From the NCBI RefSeq assembly GCF_050633125.1, contig NZ_JBOEFX010000018.1:124001-188000 (forward strand): 64,000 nt of DNA, in the 5' to 3' direction. Position 1 is the first letter of the stretch. Every line of letters begins with the position of its first letter. Shown here piece by piece: positions 41,592 to 50,294 of this stretch. Below the pieces are notes generated by a model. That model saw only the letters and a list, made by a program, of their open reading frames with translations. It did no database searches and was not told where the DNA came from. Source of the stretch: Lewinella sp050633125 (GTDB lineage: Bacteria > Bacteroidota > Bacteroidia > Chitinophagales > Saprospiraceae). The translations under genes and the position numbers were made by a program.

Positions 41592-41764
41592 AGCGACTCA
41601 AATAAAAAGGTCCACTGCCTAAATTTAGGGCAGCGAACCTTCTCGTGTTAATACGAATAAAGCCGGGTGATGACTTTGTCTCAAAGACTGTTTTCTAATT
41701 CTTGAAAGTGCCCAGTCAACTGTGTCTAACTAAAACTATCGAAATGTATCTACTTGATAACCAG

Positions 41765-41768
41765 NNNN
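41765..41768. other. Four ambiguous bases (N)
   Basis: A run of four N in intergenic DNA, probably a collapsed repeat in the draft assembly. Confidence 0.9.
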
Positions 41769-41807
41769 TCTGCGTCTCTGCGCGAGACACACTATTTGGG
41801 ATACTCC

Positions 41808-42695
41808 CTAATTCTTATTTTCTCGCTTCACGTATCTCCCATCAAAGGCACTTTGCCATTCGCTTTCCGGGGTTTGTTTTTGCTCTATAAATTGGCGTAC
41901 AGATCCATCTTCCTGTAGCGTAAAAGTCATGCGAAGGGTGCCGTTGCTGGTAGGAGTACTACTGGGTTCGGATATAAATTGAAGGTAACCTGGTCGGCGT
42001 TCAGTCTCTATATATTTGGTCAGCCCTTGGGTATTGTCTGACCAAAATTGCTTCCATAAACCATCTGATGGATCATAGAAATTGAGGCTTTGCCCTATGT
42101 AATCGCGTGCCGTAGAGTATTGTTCCAAAACGGAGCAGCCTCCTTCCTGCTTGGTGATGGTGTTTTCGCCCACTTTGATGTCTCCGACAAAAACGTCCCA
42201 TCCCCCTAACCAAAAGTCGAAATGCGTATAGTTGGGGTCATAAAAGCAGGGAAATGCCCGCCGATGAACACTGTCTTTTAGGTTCTGAAAGTTTTCTTGA
42301 TGGGCAAAAACTTCGAATTGCTCTTGCTCAAAAGCCTGGTAGCTGCTAAATCCTTCTTTGACGAGCTTGCTCAACAAATCTAGCGCTTCTTCTTGTTTGC
42401 CTAACTGAGCAAGACAGCGCGCTTGCTGTACTTTTGCATTCGCGGCAGGTTGGAAATTGTTTTCAACAGCTGCTTCCAAGCTTTTCAAGGCAGATTTGTA
42501 ATCATTCGCCTGGATGAGGCAGAGCCCCTGAATATATAAAGCCATGGAATCTTTCGGGTTTGCCTCAAGTTGTTCCTTACAATTCGCCAGACAATCACTG
42601 TATTTACCCTGGCTATAAGTGGATAGAATATTCCCTTGGGCGCCAAGCAGTAAGGGAAGGAGAAAGAAGGCCATGATGAACGTTCGTTGCCACAT
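41808..42695 (-). CDS. Exported TPR protein with DUF1579-like C-terminal domain
   Basis: 295 residues. A signal peptide (TFIMAFFLLPLLLGAQG) is followed by about three TPR-like helical repeats (about 22-130, for example DSMALYIQGLCLIQANDYKSALKSLEAA style units). A C-terminal beta-rich domain (about 150-292) begins HFDFWLGGWDVFVGDIKVGENT, which resembles the DUF1579/'wd-like' lipocalin-type domains that begin with FW.G.W. It follows the AraC gene on the same strand after 69 bp. Function unknown. Confidence 0.65.
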   Translation of the reverse strand: MWQRTFIMAFFLLPLLLGAQGNILSTYSQGKYSDCLANCKEQLEANPKDSMALYIQGLCLIQANDYKSALKSLEAAVENNFQPAANAKVQQARCLAQLGKQEEALDLLSKLVKEGFSSYQAFEQEQFEVFAHQENFQNLKDSVHRRAFPCFYDPNYTHFDFWLGGWDVFVGDIKVGENTITKQEGGCSVLEQYSTARDYIGQSLNFYDPSDGLWKQFWSDNTQGLTKYIETERRPGYLQFISEPSSTPTSNGTLRMTFTLQEDGSVRQFIEQKQTPESEWQSAFDGRYVKRENKN

Positions 42696-42764
42696 AAATC
42701 GATTGTTTTGACCAATTTAGGCAGTTTCAAAGCAATGCAATTGTAAAAAACGCTGGTTCTACAA

Positions 42765-43559
42765 TTACCCCTGCTGCTGGCAAAAACTTTTTGGCAAAAG
42801 CCCGGTGATAAGTTGCACCTCTTTGTGGAAATGGGAGGGGTCATAATAGCCCAATTGAAAAGCTAAATCCCGTAAATTAGTGGTTGTTGCCTGAAGGTGT
42901 TTTACTCGACCTAGCCGGTAGAGCTGCAAATAGGTTTTGGGTGGAACCCCAAAATGACTGTTAAAGCGGTGCCGAAATTGAGCCGGACTTAGGTAGGCTA
43001 TCTTGGCCAGATCACTCACCTTGCAATGGCCATTTTTTTGGTGAATAAAATTTTGCAAAATCGCAGTAGGAAAGGGGGAACATGCGCTAAACTGGCTTTG
43101 CAGAAATTGATCAGTAAGCTCAATTTTCTGATCAATAGACTTGGTTAATGCTAGTTTATCTTGCCATTCTTGCCCTGCTTTCCCCCAGATGAGGCCGGGG
43201 CTCAAGAGTTGATTCTTTAGCTCGTGAACGGGCAATTTTACAAAATGAGCAAAAGCGCCTGCGCGGAATCGAATGCTAAAAGCAAATCCGGGTTCACTAA
43301 TTTTCATTTGGTAGGCCCGGGTATGCAAGCCCCCTACAAATGCCTGCTCACGTGAAAGCCATTCTTTACTGATGGGATGGGTATAGTGGGTATGTGCGCC
43401 ATGCTGGAAGATAATCTCGACGATTCCTTCAGGTAGGAAAAATAGGGTGTCTTTTTGTAAGTGACTTTCTAATTTATAATGGCAATAGGAACTCACATAA
43501 GGAACCAATTCACTGGCAGGCGGATAATGAACTTGTTCGATATGGTGAGCTGCAATCAT
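42765..43559 (-). CDS. AraC-family transcriptional regulator
   Basis: 264 residues from the ATG at 43559, chosen because it overlaps the EgtD stop codon as ATGA; the longer reading from 43580 lies within egtD. The N-terminal part (about 1-150) is the DUF6597-type sensor domain (FFLPEGIVEIIFQHGAH; SIRFRAGAF). The C-terminal HTH_18 domain carries CKVSDLAKIAYLSPAQFRHRF and FQLGYYDPSHFHKEV, both AraC signature helices. Coupling to egtD suggests a regulator of this cluster or of stress genes; target not visible. Confidence 0.85.
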   Translation of the reverse strand: MIAAHHIEQVHYPPASELVPYVSSYCHYKLESHLQKDTLFFLPEGIVEIIFQHGAHTHYTHPISKEWLSREQAFVGGLHTRAYQMKISEPGFAFSIRFRAGAFAHFVKLPVHELKNQLLSPGLIWGKAGQEWQDKLALTKSIDQKIELTDQFLQSQFSACSPFPTAILQNFIHQKNGHCKVSDLAKIAYLSPAQFRHRFNSHFGVPPKTYLQLYRLGRVKHLQATTTNLRDLAFQLGYYDPSHFHKEVQLITGLLPKSFCQQQG

Positions 43560-44542
43560 ATTTGTTGTTTCAATTCCCAAAGGCTATCCACAAAATAGGC
43601 TTTTTGATCCACAAAATTATGGTTGACCACAAAGCCGGTTTCTTCTGCCAGTTCGGTAATATCGCGTTCACTGTATTTGGCGGATACTTCTACGGCTATG
43701 GCTTCCCAGGCCGCAAAATGTACACTTAATTGCAACTGCTCAATTTGTACCAATTGGTCTTCTTTGCTTACAATGTAGCTGCGTGCTTCACCATTTAGTG
43801 GGTTGTAGGTTTCCCAGTGCATGAATTTATCAAGGTCAAATTCACCACCCAGCTCTCTATTGATCCGGGCGAGTAAATTGAGGTTGAAGGCGGCGGTAAT
43901 GCCGGCTGGATCATCATAGGCTAACTGTACAACCTTAGGGTCTTTCTTTAGGTCAAAACCGGTAAGCAGCAAGTCACCGGGGGAAAGACAGCTTGCTAAT
44001 TCTTTGATAAATGTTTTAGCGCTGGGTAATGGGAAATTGCCAATATTACCACCTAAGAAAAGTACGACTTTACGCCGGTGATTGTCTTCTTCTTTAATCA
44101 GAGAAAGAGCTTTCGTATAATCCCCCTTTACGGCATCTACCTTGAGCTTAGGAAATTGTTGTGCGCAATCAGCGGCCAGTTGTTCTAAGACATTCCCCGA
44201 AATATCAATTGGCCGATAAGTGAAGTCTGCTTCTTGCTGGAGAAAATATTCTAGTAAAATCTTGGTCTTGGTTCCATCACCAGCACCTAGCTCAATCAAT
44301 TCAAAGGTCGAGTCACCAAATGCTTCAAGGATGGCTGCCTTTTGCCGAGTGAAAATATCATATTCAGCGTTGGTGAGGTAATATTCCGGCATAGCCATGA
44401 TATCCTGAAAAAGTTGATCACCAGCGGCATCATAAAAATATTTACTCGATAACTGCTTCGGGTAGTTACTGAGGCCTTCTTCAATATCAACAGCAAAAGT
44501 GCTGGTTTCGGTAATTGCAGGACTAGAGGTAGTAGTATTCAT
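43556..44542 (-). CDS. egtD: L-histidine N(alpha)-methyltransferase (EgtD-like)
   Basis: 328 residues from the ATG at 44542. SAM-dependent DUF2260/EgtD domain: the opening KQLSSKYFYDAAGDQLFQDIM with PEYYLTNAEYDIF (the substrate-binding PEYY..R.E theme), the SAM motif ELGAGDGTKTKILLEY (about 84-99) and FLGGNIGNF. EgtD trimethylates histidine to hercynine, the first step of ergothioneine synthesis. The gene follows egtB after 60 bp and overlaps the araC gene by four bases, so the three form an operon. Confidence 0.9.
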   Translation of the reverse strand: MNTTTSSPAITETSTFAVDIEEGLSNYPKQLSSKYFYDAAGDQLFQDIMAMPEYYLTNAEYDIFTRQKAAILEAFGDSTFELIELGAGDGTKTKILLEYFLQQEADFTYRPIDISGNVLEQLAADCAQQFPKLKVDAVKGDYTKALSLIKEEDNHRRKVVLFLGGNIGNFPLPSAKTFIKELASCLSPGDLLLTGFDLKKDPKVVQLAYDDPAGITAAFNLNLLARINRELGGEFDLDKFMHWETYNPLNGEARSYIVSKEDQLVQIEQLQLSVHFAAWEAIAVEVSAKYSERDITELAEETGFVVNHNFVDQKAYFVDSLWELKQQI

Positions 44543-44602
44543 ACGGGAAATAAAGTTATTGAGAAGCAATGGATTGATTTTCCTACGGTGAGTGATACCA
44601 GT

Positions 44603-45883
44603 TTAATCAAGGTCTTTGGCTAGGCGGATGCCCGTAAACTGCCAACGCTTATCGGTTTGGAAAAAGTTGCGGTAAGTTGCCCGAATGTGAGAATGTGGTG
44701 TCGCGCAAGAACCTCCACGTAATACCATCTGGTTGATCATAAATTTGCCATTGTATTCGCCCAATGCCCCTTCTGGTCTTGGGTACCGCGGATAAGGAAG
44801 ATAGGCGCTGTTGGTCCATTCCCAAACATTGCCTAGTAGTTGGTCGTCCTCATCACTAGTTGGTGCAATCGGGTGCCAGTTTTTGTCTTCAACAAAATTG
44901 GCGTTGGTGGGAATTTCAGGATGTTGCTGTTGGCAAACCACTTCCCATTCCTGTTCGGTAGGCAAACGATGACCTGCCCAGCGAGCATAAGCATCGGCTT
45001 CAAAAAAACTGATATGCGTAACCGGAGCTGCCAAATCTATAGGTTGTAAACCGTTGAGGGTATAATGAAACCATGCCCCATCTTGTTCATACCAGTACAA
45101 AGGGGCTTTGATATCCAACTGCCGGGCCCATTCAATGCCTTCCATTTGCCACAGTTCAAAACGTTCATAAGCTCCGTCTTGCATAAAAGCCAAGTAATCA
45201 CCATTGGTCACCAGTCTTTTTGCTAAAGCAAAACGATCAAGATAAACCTGGTGTCGGCTCAGCTCATTGTCCCAACAAAAGCCATCGCCATCGTGGCCGA
45301 TTTGATAAAGCCCCGCCTCAATATTGATCCAACCTTCAGGAAAACGTTGGTTTTTGGTAGGTTCCTCACTTTGCTGATAAGCTGGATAGAGTGGGTTGGT
45401 GCCTAGGATATATTTGATATCCGTCATCAATAACTCCTGGTGTTGTTGTTCGTGTTGCAAGCCTATTTCCAGAAGTTGCGCCAGTTTTTCAGGCAGTTTT
45501 TCTTGATACTGTTCCAGTAAGTTGGTCAGGTTTCCATCTACATATTCGCGATAAGCGAGAATGGTTGCTGTGGATGGCCGCGTCATGTTACCGCGGCTGG
45601 TACGTAAAATTCGCGGCCCTTGACTTTCGTAATAACTATTGAAAAACCAGTTTAGGCGTTCATCGAATAGCTGGTAATCGTCAAGATGTTCCCGAAGGAT
45701 AAAGTTTTCAAAAAACCACGTCGTGTGTCCCAGGTGCCACTTCGGTGGGCTCACATCACCAATAGGTTGCACCACATAATCTTCCGCAGAAAGCGGTGCG
45801 CACAATTGTACACTCCACTGTCGGATCTCCTGATAACGGAGGAGATAGCGTTTTGCGCTGGCTAGGGTAGGGGTTGTTGTCAT
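44603..45883 (-). CDS. egtB: Ergothioneine biosynthesis sulfoxide synthase (EgtB-like)
   Basis: 426 residues from the ATG at 45883; the longer reading from 45964 consists of repeat DNA (KTKSPFIFVLFFYCAKNN). N-terminal DinB-like domain with the iron site LGHTTWFFENF and HEQQHQELLMTD (H...HQE), C-terminal FGE-sulfatase-like domain with GLYQIGHDGDGFCWDNE, VCQQQH and VLRGGSCATPHSHIRATYRNFF. EgtB joins hercynine to a thiol donor (gamma-glutamyl-cysteine or cysteine) with O2. No egtA, egtC or egtE gene is in the window. OvoA is excluded because the methyltransferase is separate. Confidence 0.92.
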   Translation of the reverse strand: MTTTPTLASAKRYLLRYQEIRQWSVQLCAPLSAEDYVVQPIGDVSPPKWHLGHTTWFFENFILREHLDDYQLFDERLNWFFNSYYESQGPRILRTSRGNMTRPSTATILAYREYVDGNLTNLLEQYQEKLPEKLAQLLEIGLQHEQQHQELLMTDIKYILGTNPLYPAYQQSEEPTKNQRFPEGWINIEAGLYQIGHDGDGFCWDNELSRHQVYLDRFALAKRLVTNGDYLAFMQDGAYERFELWQMEGIEWARQLDIKAPLYWYEQDGAWFHYTLNGLQPIDLAAPVTHISFFEADAYARWAGHRLPTEQEWEVVCQQQHPEIPTNANFVEDKNWHPIAPTSDEDDQLLGNVWEWTNSAYLPYPRYPRPEGALGEYNGKFMINQMVLRGGSCATPHSHIRATYRNFFQTDKRWQFTGIRLAKDLD

Positions 45884-45899
45884 AATTGTTGGGTGATTA

Positions 45900-46040
45900 T
45901 TTTTTGCGCAATAAAAGAACAGCACGAAAATAAATGGAGATTTTGTTTTCAAAATAGTTAACAAAACGGTTCATTTCAAGAGTGTTAGCTATTTGGAAAA
46001 CTTAAAAAAAATCACCATTTTTTTTCTGCGCAATAAAAGA
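45900..46040. repeat. TGCGCAATA-family palindromic element upstream of egtB
   Basis: TTTTTGCGCAATAAAAGAAC, AGCACGAAAATAAATGG, TTTTGTTTTCAAAATAGTTA, then ACGGTTCATTTCAAG, TTAGCTATTTGGAAAAC and TTTTTTCTGCGCAATAAAAG. Both outer ends carry TGCGCAATAAAAG, i.e. a direct end repeat. It spans the gap between the DUF427 gene and egtB. Confidence 0.7.
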
Positions 46041-46046
46041 CCTTAA

Positions 46047-46337
46047 TTAAGCATCCTTTATTTCTACTCCTCTCCAAAAGGCAACCCGATCCGTGATTTC
46101 TTTAGCAGCATCCTTGGGGCTAGGGTAGTACCAGACGGCGTCGGCATTGGTTTGCCCATTTACTTCCAGAGAATAGTAGGAAGCTGTACCTTTCCATGGG
46201 CAAACAGTATGGGTAGTGCTTTCTTTGATGAATTCTTGCTTTAGGCTATTGGCAGGGAAGTAATAATTTCCTTCGAGACGTACCAAATCATTGCTTTCCG
46301 CAATAACTTGTCCATTCCAAATGGCTTGCTTTTTCAT
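46047..46337 (-). CDS. DUF427 domain protein
   Basis: 96 residues; the DUF427 signature is visible as VIAESNDLVRLEGNYYFP and TVCPWKGTASYYS..VNG, close to the CPWKG...Y motif of the family. Members are small beta-barrel proteins of unknown biochemical role, found near redox and light-response genes in many bacteria. It lies upstream of egtB on the same strand, separated by a dispersed repeat. No signal peptide. Confidence 0.85.
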   Translation of the reverse strand: MKKQAIWNGQVIAESNDLVRLEGNYYFPANSLKQEFIKESTTHTVCPWKGTASYYSLEVNGQTNADAVWYYPSPKDAAKEITDRVAFWRGVEIKDA

Positions 46338-46489
46338 TATAATAAAGAATTAGTTTAGCTATTATAACTTAAGTAACTAATCGTTGGCCTAAGTTGTTGA
46401 GATAAAAGACGATTATGCCAGATTATGGTCTGTTTTCGGACAGTTTCTTCTCCTATGGCAATTTTTAATAAGATGAATGTTAAAACCCT

Positions 46490-47383
46490 ATGATGGATTT
46501 TTCTACCCTCGGTTCTTCCTCCATGAGTGTTTCCCGCATTGCACTTGGCGGCATGTCTTTCCCTTCCGCTGCGGAGGGCGCGAAAATTATTCAAACAGCG
46601 CTGGAAGGTGGCATCAATTTTTTCGATACAGCCGATCTTTATGATAAAGGGGAAAACGAACGCATCGTTGGCAAAGCCTTAGCATCCACCCGCAAGGAGG
46701 TCATCATCGCCACCAAAGTCGGCAACAGATGGAGAGAAGACGGTAGCGGCTGGGATTGGGTGCCACGCAAGGCGTACATCATGACCGCCGTTGAGGCCAG
46801 CCTACAACGCTTGGGTACCGATTACATTGACCTCTATCAACTGCACGGCGGTACCATTGATGATCCACTCGAAGAAGTCATCGAAGCTTTTGAGTTATTA
46901 AAAGACCAGGGAAAAATCCGTGCTTATGGCATCTCCAGCATTCGCCCGAATACCATTCGTAAATGGACAGCCCTGTCTCAGGGAGCAAGCTGTATGTCGC
47001 AGTATAGCCTGTTGGATCGGCGCCCCGAAGAGGCTGTGCTTGGTCATCTCCAGCAAGCCAATCATGGCGTTTTGGTTAGAGGAGCATTGGCCAAAGGGCT
47101 ACTCGCAGGCAAGCCCCCTCAATCATACCTCAGCCACAGCATAGCACAAGTTGAAAAAGTACAAGCCGAAATGCTTAAACAGGTGAGCAAACAAAATCTT
47201 TCGGGCTTGGCATTGGCTTATTGCTTAAATTCCCCTGCCGTATCATCGGTCGTATTAGGCGCAAGTAAACCTGCTCAAATCAGCGAAGCCCTAGCCGCTT
47301 GGCAACGCGTAAAAGCCATGGGCATCAACCTCCAACAACTCGCTCAATCGGTACCCTCCTTCAATTACACCCAGCATCGCTAA
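46490..47383 (+). CDS. Aldo/keto reductase
   Basis: 297 residues, a (beta/alpha)8 barrel. Catalytic residues can be placed as D and Y in NFFDTADLYDKGENE (about 38-52), K in VIIATKVGNRW and H in DLYQLHGGTIDDP. NADPH-binding C-terminal text VVLGASKPAQISEAL is present. Substrate unknown; the family reduces many aldehydes and ketones. It is divergent to the DUF427 gene and followed by an assembly gap. Confidence 0.9.
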   Translation: MMDFSTLGSSSMSVSRIALGGMSFPSAAEGAKIIQTALEGGINFFDTADLYDKGENERIVGKALASTRKEVIIATKVGNRWREDGSGWDWVPRKAYIMTAVEASLQRLGTDYIDLYQLHGGTIDDPLEEVIEAFELLKDQGKIRAYGISSIRPNTIRKWTALSQGASCMSQYSLLDRRPEEAVLGHLQQANHGVLVRGALAKGLLAGKPPQSYLSHSIAQVEKVQAEMLKQVSKQNLSGLALAYCLNSPAVSSVVLGASKPAQISEALAAWQRVKAMGINLQQLAQSVPSFNYTQHR

Positions 47384-47468
47384 TGAAGATAACTCGTTCG
47401 GCATTGACTCAGCCTGCGTCAGTACGTTAAAATCATAAACTCCATATGACTATGTGATAAAAAACCTA

Positions 47469-47589
47469 NNNNNNNNNNNNNNNNNNNNNNNNNNNNNNNN
47501 NNNNNNNNNNNNNNNNNNNNNNNNNNNNNNNNNNNNNNNNNNNNNNNNNNNNNNNNNNNNNNNNNNNNNNNNNNNNNNNNNNNNNNNNN
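47469..47589. other. Assembly gap (121 N)
   Basis: Ambiguous bases; the region between 47384 and 47755 therefore cannot be read completely. Flanking sequence is repeat-like (see 47590-47682), the probable cause of the gap. Confidence 0.95.
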
Positions 47590-47682
47590 GAGCCTTAAGT
47601 GGTTGAAAACCGGTGTAGCTAGAAAAAACTAAGGTGCCTTAAGTGGTTCAAAATCCGATGCAATAAACCAGGCTTAGGTGCC
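47590..47682. repeat. Direct repeat GCCTTAAGTGGTT beside the assembly gap
   Basis: GCCTTAAGTGGTT at 47592-47604 and 47636-47648 (44-bp period), with TAAGGTGCC and TTAGGTGCC between. CTTAGTGGTTGAAAA at 7869-7883 is similar, tying the sequence to the G2 family edge. Confidence 0.45.
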
Positions 47683-47755
47683 GCTTTACGGTAAGGGCGG
47701 TCTTCCATTGTATTTGGATACATAGAGCGTAGTATTTTTAGGTTGAATAGGTGTT

Positions 47756-48163
47756 TTATTCTGCGCTGGCCACAGCCTTTCCAAGCCGGATAGGCGCACC
47801 AAGTAGTTGGCCCCAGTCATCATAATCGCCAATCTCAATCTTTCCATTAGGAGAAATAAGCACCTGCCGTTGAGGGCCAGCCTCAATGCCATGCACCCGA
47901 AGTAAAGACTGGTATTTGGCCATCAGCTCACCAGCAGGAATAACTTCATTGATAAAGAGATCATGGAATTCAAATTCAATTTTTATGCCTTCGTTATTGC
48001 CCACCAGCTGATCAGCCACCAACTCGCGGCGAAGCTCATCACGCAGTACCGTTTCTTCGGTGCTCAGTAAAAAAGTATCGCTGGTGACGCATTCAGGGCA
48101 GTCATTGCTAAAGTTCAAAAAGAAAAGGGTGCAAAGGATAATAATAACAGTCGGGTATTTCAT
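47756..48163 (-). CDS. Hypothetical exported protein
   Basis: 135 residues, not recognised. It has a hydrophobic N-terminus (YPTVIIILCTLFFLNFS) compatible with a signal peptide or anchor, followed by a Cys pair C..C (NDCPEC). The rest is mixed and acidic with a C-terminal SPNGKIEIGDYDDWGQLLG segment, suggestive of a small beta domain. No close partner: it lies between the assembly gap and the divergent AI-2E-like permease gene. Confidence 0.5.
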   Translation of the reverse strand: MKYPTVIIILCTLFFLNFSNDCPECVTSDTFLLSTEETVLRDELRRELVADQLVGNNEGIKIEFEFHDLFINEVIPAGELMAKYQSLLRVHGIEAGPQRQVLISPNGKIEIGDYDDWGQLLGAPIRLGKAVASAE

Positions 48164-48439
48164 CTTTTTTGGTTTTGGTCTTCCCCTGGGTGAAAAGAGG
48201 ATCGGGTTCGCTTATTAATAGGCAAGTGGCGTGCCGAAAATCTTAGTAGTATGTAAGTTTTTGATTTTAAGTGAGTTATGTTGTATTGTTGGTTGTCTTG
48301 ATGTTGGAGAAATGTTCGTTATCGAACACTCGTTGTGCGTAATTGGACGGTAATTAGCGCCACATTGTTAAGATGCTTCCAAAAAGCCTTGACCACTACT
48401 CTCAATTCATGTACTTTAGCTTTAAGCTATGCTGTAATT

Positions 48440-49465
48440 ATGATCAAGACTACCCATACCGTTATTTTGCTGATTGCTATTGTCTACATCTTGGTTGTCA
48501 CCAAGGTGTTGTTACTACCATTTGTGGTAGCATTATTGATTTGGTACCTCGTCAAAGATATTCGGGACTTTATCGCACGCAACCGATTTATCAAGCGGCG
48601 CTTTCCTCGTTGGTTACAAAACACGCTGGTATTTGTCATTATCTTTGGTGTACTCACATTCGTTTCTCGTTTACTTATAGGCAGTATCGCCACCTTTGCC
48701 GACAAGCTTGTTATCTATGAGGCCAATGTGGCGGTATTAAATGACTACCTCCAACAGCAATTCAACTTTGACTTTATTGACTACATCCAAAATTTTACGG
48801 GCAGTTTTGATTTTACTCAAATCTTGCAGCCGGTAGTCAATGGCTTAAGCCAATTGCTCAGTGATGGCTTTATGATTGTGCTTTATGTCATATTTTTACT
48901 AATGGAAGAATCAACTTTTTCGGTAAAGCATCGCCTGTTATTTAAGGAAGAAGAGCGCTACCAACAGACAATGGAATTGGTCAATAAGATTGATGCGTCT
49001 TTTGGTAATTATATTTCCATCAAAACCCTTACGAGTTTCATTACAGCCACCCTCAGTTATATTGTAATGAATATTCTGGGTGTGGATACGCCCTTGCTCT
49101 GGGCCATCGTCATCTTTCTACTCAATTATATCCCCAGTATCGGTTCTTTAATAGCGACCACCTTTCCCGCTATCATCGCTGTTTTGCAGGAGGGCGACCC
49201 TTGGGCAGGGCTGTGGGTATTGATGGGAGTAGGGCTTATTCAGGTACTGGTTGGGAATTTTTTGGAACCTCGCATGATGGGCAACTCGCTCAATATCAGT
49301 CCGCTGGTGGTTATCCTGTCCCTCATTGCCTGGGGGGCTATCTGGGGGGTATTGGGCATGGTGCTGAGCGTCCCCATTATGGTGATGTTGATCATTGTAT
49401 GTGCCCGCTTCGAGTCCACGCGGCAAATCGCTATTTTACTATCAGAAAATGGAGAGGTAAATTAG
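48440..49465 (+). CDS. AI-2E-family transporter (PerM-like membrane protein)
   Basis: 341 residues from the ATG at 48440; the longer reading from 48335 adds an unlikely N-terminus. About eight hydrophobic segments are seen, beginning TVILLIAIVYILVVTKVLLLPFVVALLIWYLV, with the family's late motifs LLNYIPSIGSLIAT and GNFLEPRMMGNSLNISPLVVILSL. The family includes YdgG/TqsA (AI-2 export) and Na+/H+ antiporters; the substrate cannot be told from sequence. Confidence 0.85.
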   Translation: MIKTTHTVILLIAIVYILVVTKVLLLPFVVALLIWYLVKDIRDFIARNRFIKRRFPRWLQNTLVFVIIFGVLTFVSRLLIGSIATFADKLVIYEANVAVLNDYLQQQFNFDFIDYIQNFTGSFDFTQILQPVVNGLSQLLSDGFMIVLYVIFLLMEESTFSVKHRLLFKEEERYQQTMELVNKIDASFGNYISIKTLTSFITATLSYIVMNILGVDTPLLWAIVIFLLNYIPSIGSLIATTFPAIIAVLQEGDPWAGLWVLMGVGLIQVLVGNFLEPRMMGNSLNISPLVVILSLIAWGAIWGVLGMVLSVPIMVMLIIVCARFESTRQIAILLSENGEVN

Positions 49466-49484
49466 GGTAGATTCAAAATTTCAC

Positions 49485-49877
49485 TTATCCGATTAAGTAA
49501 AGGCTCAATAGCGCTACAGCAAAATAAGTAGCAATAGTAGCAGCTCCTTCATAATCCTTGCTCATACGCTGGCCGAAGAAGAGCATCAGTAATGCGACCG
49601 TAGACAGTTGTATGCCGTATTGCGCAAACGTCAGGTCGTTACTAATGACGATCTGGGTAATTCCAATCACGCAAAGTATACCTGCCGTAAGCTCTACAAT
49701 GGTCAGTACACTCAATAACAAAGGCACTATTCCCTTTAGAGGGCTATGCTTAAAGTGCCCCTTCAACCAAGAGAGATTCCCCTTTCTATCCAGCACCTTG
49801 TCTAGGCCCGATTGTACAAAAACGATAGCCCAAAAGGTAGTCAGCGCAAGTTGTGTGAAAGTAAGTATAGGTAGCAT
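49485..49877 (-). CDS. DoxX-like four-helix membrane protein
   Basis: 130 residues with four hydrophobic segments (about 5-22, 46-70, 78-98, 108-128). The first contains AIVFVQSGLDKVLDRKGN, reminiscent of the DoxX family pattern ..RL..G..KL. DoxX-like proteins are linked to thiol/quinol redox or remain uncharacterised. It converges with the AI-2E-like gene. Assignment to DoxX is by topology and the first helix only. Confidence 0.6.
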   Translation of the reverse strand: MLPILTFTQLALTTFWAIVFVQSGLDKVLDRKGNLSWLKGHFKHSPLKGIVPLLLSVLTIVELTAGILCVIGITQIVISNDLTFAQYGIQLSTVALLMLFFGQRMSKDYEGAATIATYFAVALLSLYLIG

Positions 49878-49945
49878 AGTCGATCGGTCATTATTTGAGA
49901 CCTAAATTAGGCATTTTTTAGAACTGTGATACTTCGCCCTTTGAA

Positions 49946-50042
49946 TTTGGGGCCTCCCTTCGGGCGCTACGTTACGCAGTTCGTTATTCACTCAGCCCTG
50001 CGGGCCTACCCGTGCCGGGCAGCTACTGCACATCGCTAGGCC
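49946..50042 (+). repeat. GC-rich structured repeat (family G2), copy 2
   Basis: GGGGCCTCCCTTCGGGCGCT, then ACGCAGTTCGTTATTCACTC, and GCATCGCTAGGCC-like end (CACATCGCTAGGCC), as in copy 1. The inner stems are different: GCCCTGCGGGC and CCCGTGCCGGG. Confidence 0.65.
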
Positions 50043-50117
50043 GATTTAGTGTTGCCAGAAATAGTCAAGGTATCATCGGATATTCAAAGTTTGGACCTCC
50101 ACCAATAAGTATCTTTA

Positions 50118-50294
50118 CCCCTGTTAGGCGTAGGTTGTACCTTCGTCGTAATATCTCCAACAACCAACAACCAACAACCAACAACCAACAACCAACAAAC
50201 CATCAAACCAAAATGAACATCCTCACTCCCCCTGTTCGGCGTAGGTTGTACCTCCGTCGTAATATCTCCACCAAACCAACAACCAACAACCAAG
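50118..50294 (+). repeat. Duplicated gene leader with CCAACAA microrepeat
   Basis: CCCCTGTT.GGCGTAGGTTGT (then ACCT.CGTCGTAATATCTCCA) occurs at 50118 and again at 50229 (111 bp apart). Each is followed by a variable number of CCAACAA units and by ATGAA(C/T)ATCCTCAC. The first ATG (50213) is therefore a copy of the true start of the FMN reductase gene at 50295, but out of frame with it. Bases 50043-50117 show no gene. Confidence 0.75.

Noticed and set aside
50118..50294. CRISPR array
   Set aside because: Only two long units with a CCAACAA microrepeat; no regular repeat-spacer structure and no cas genes.
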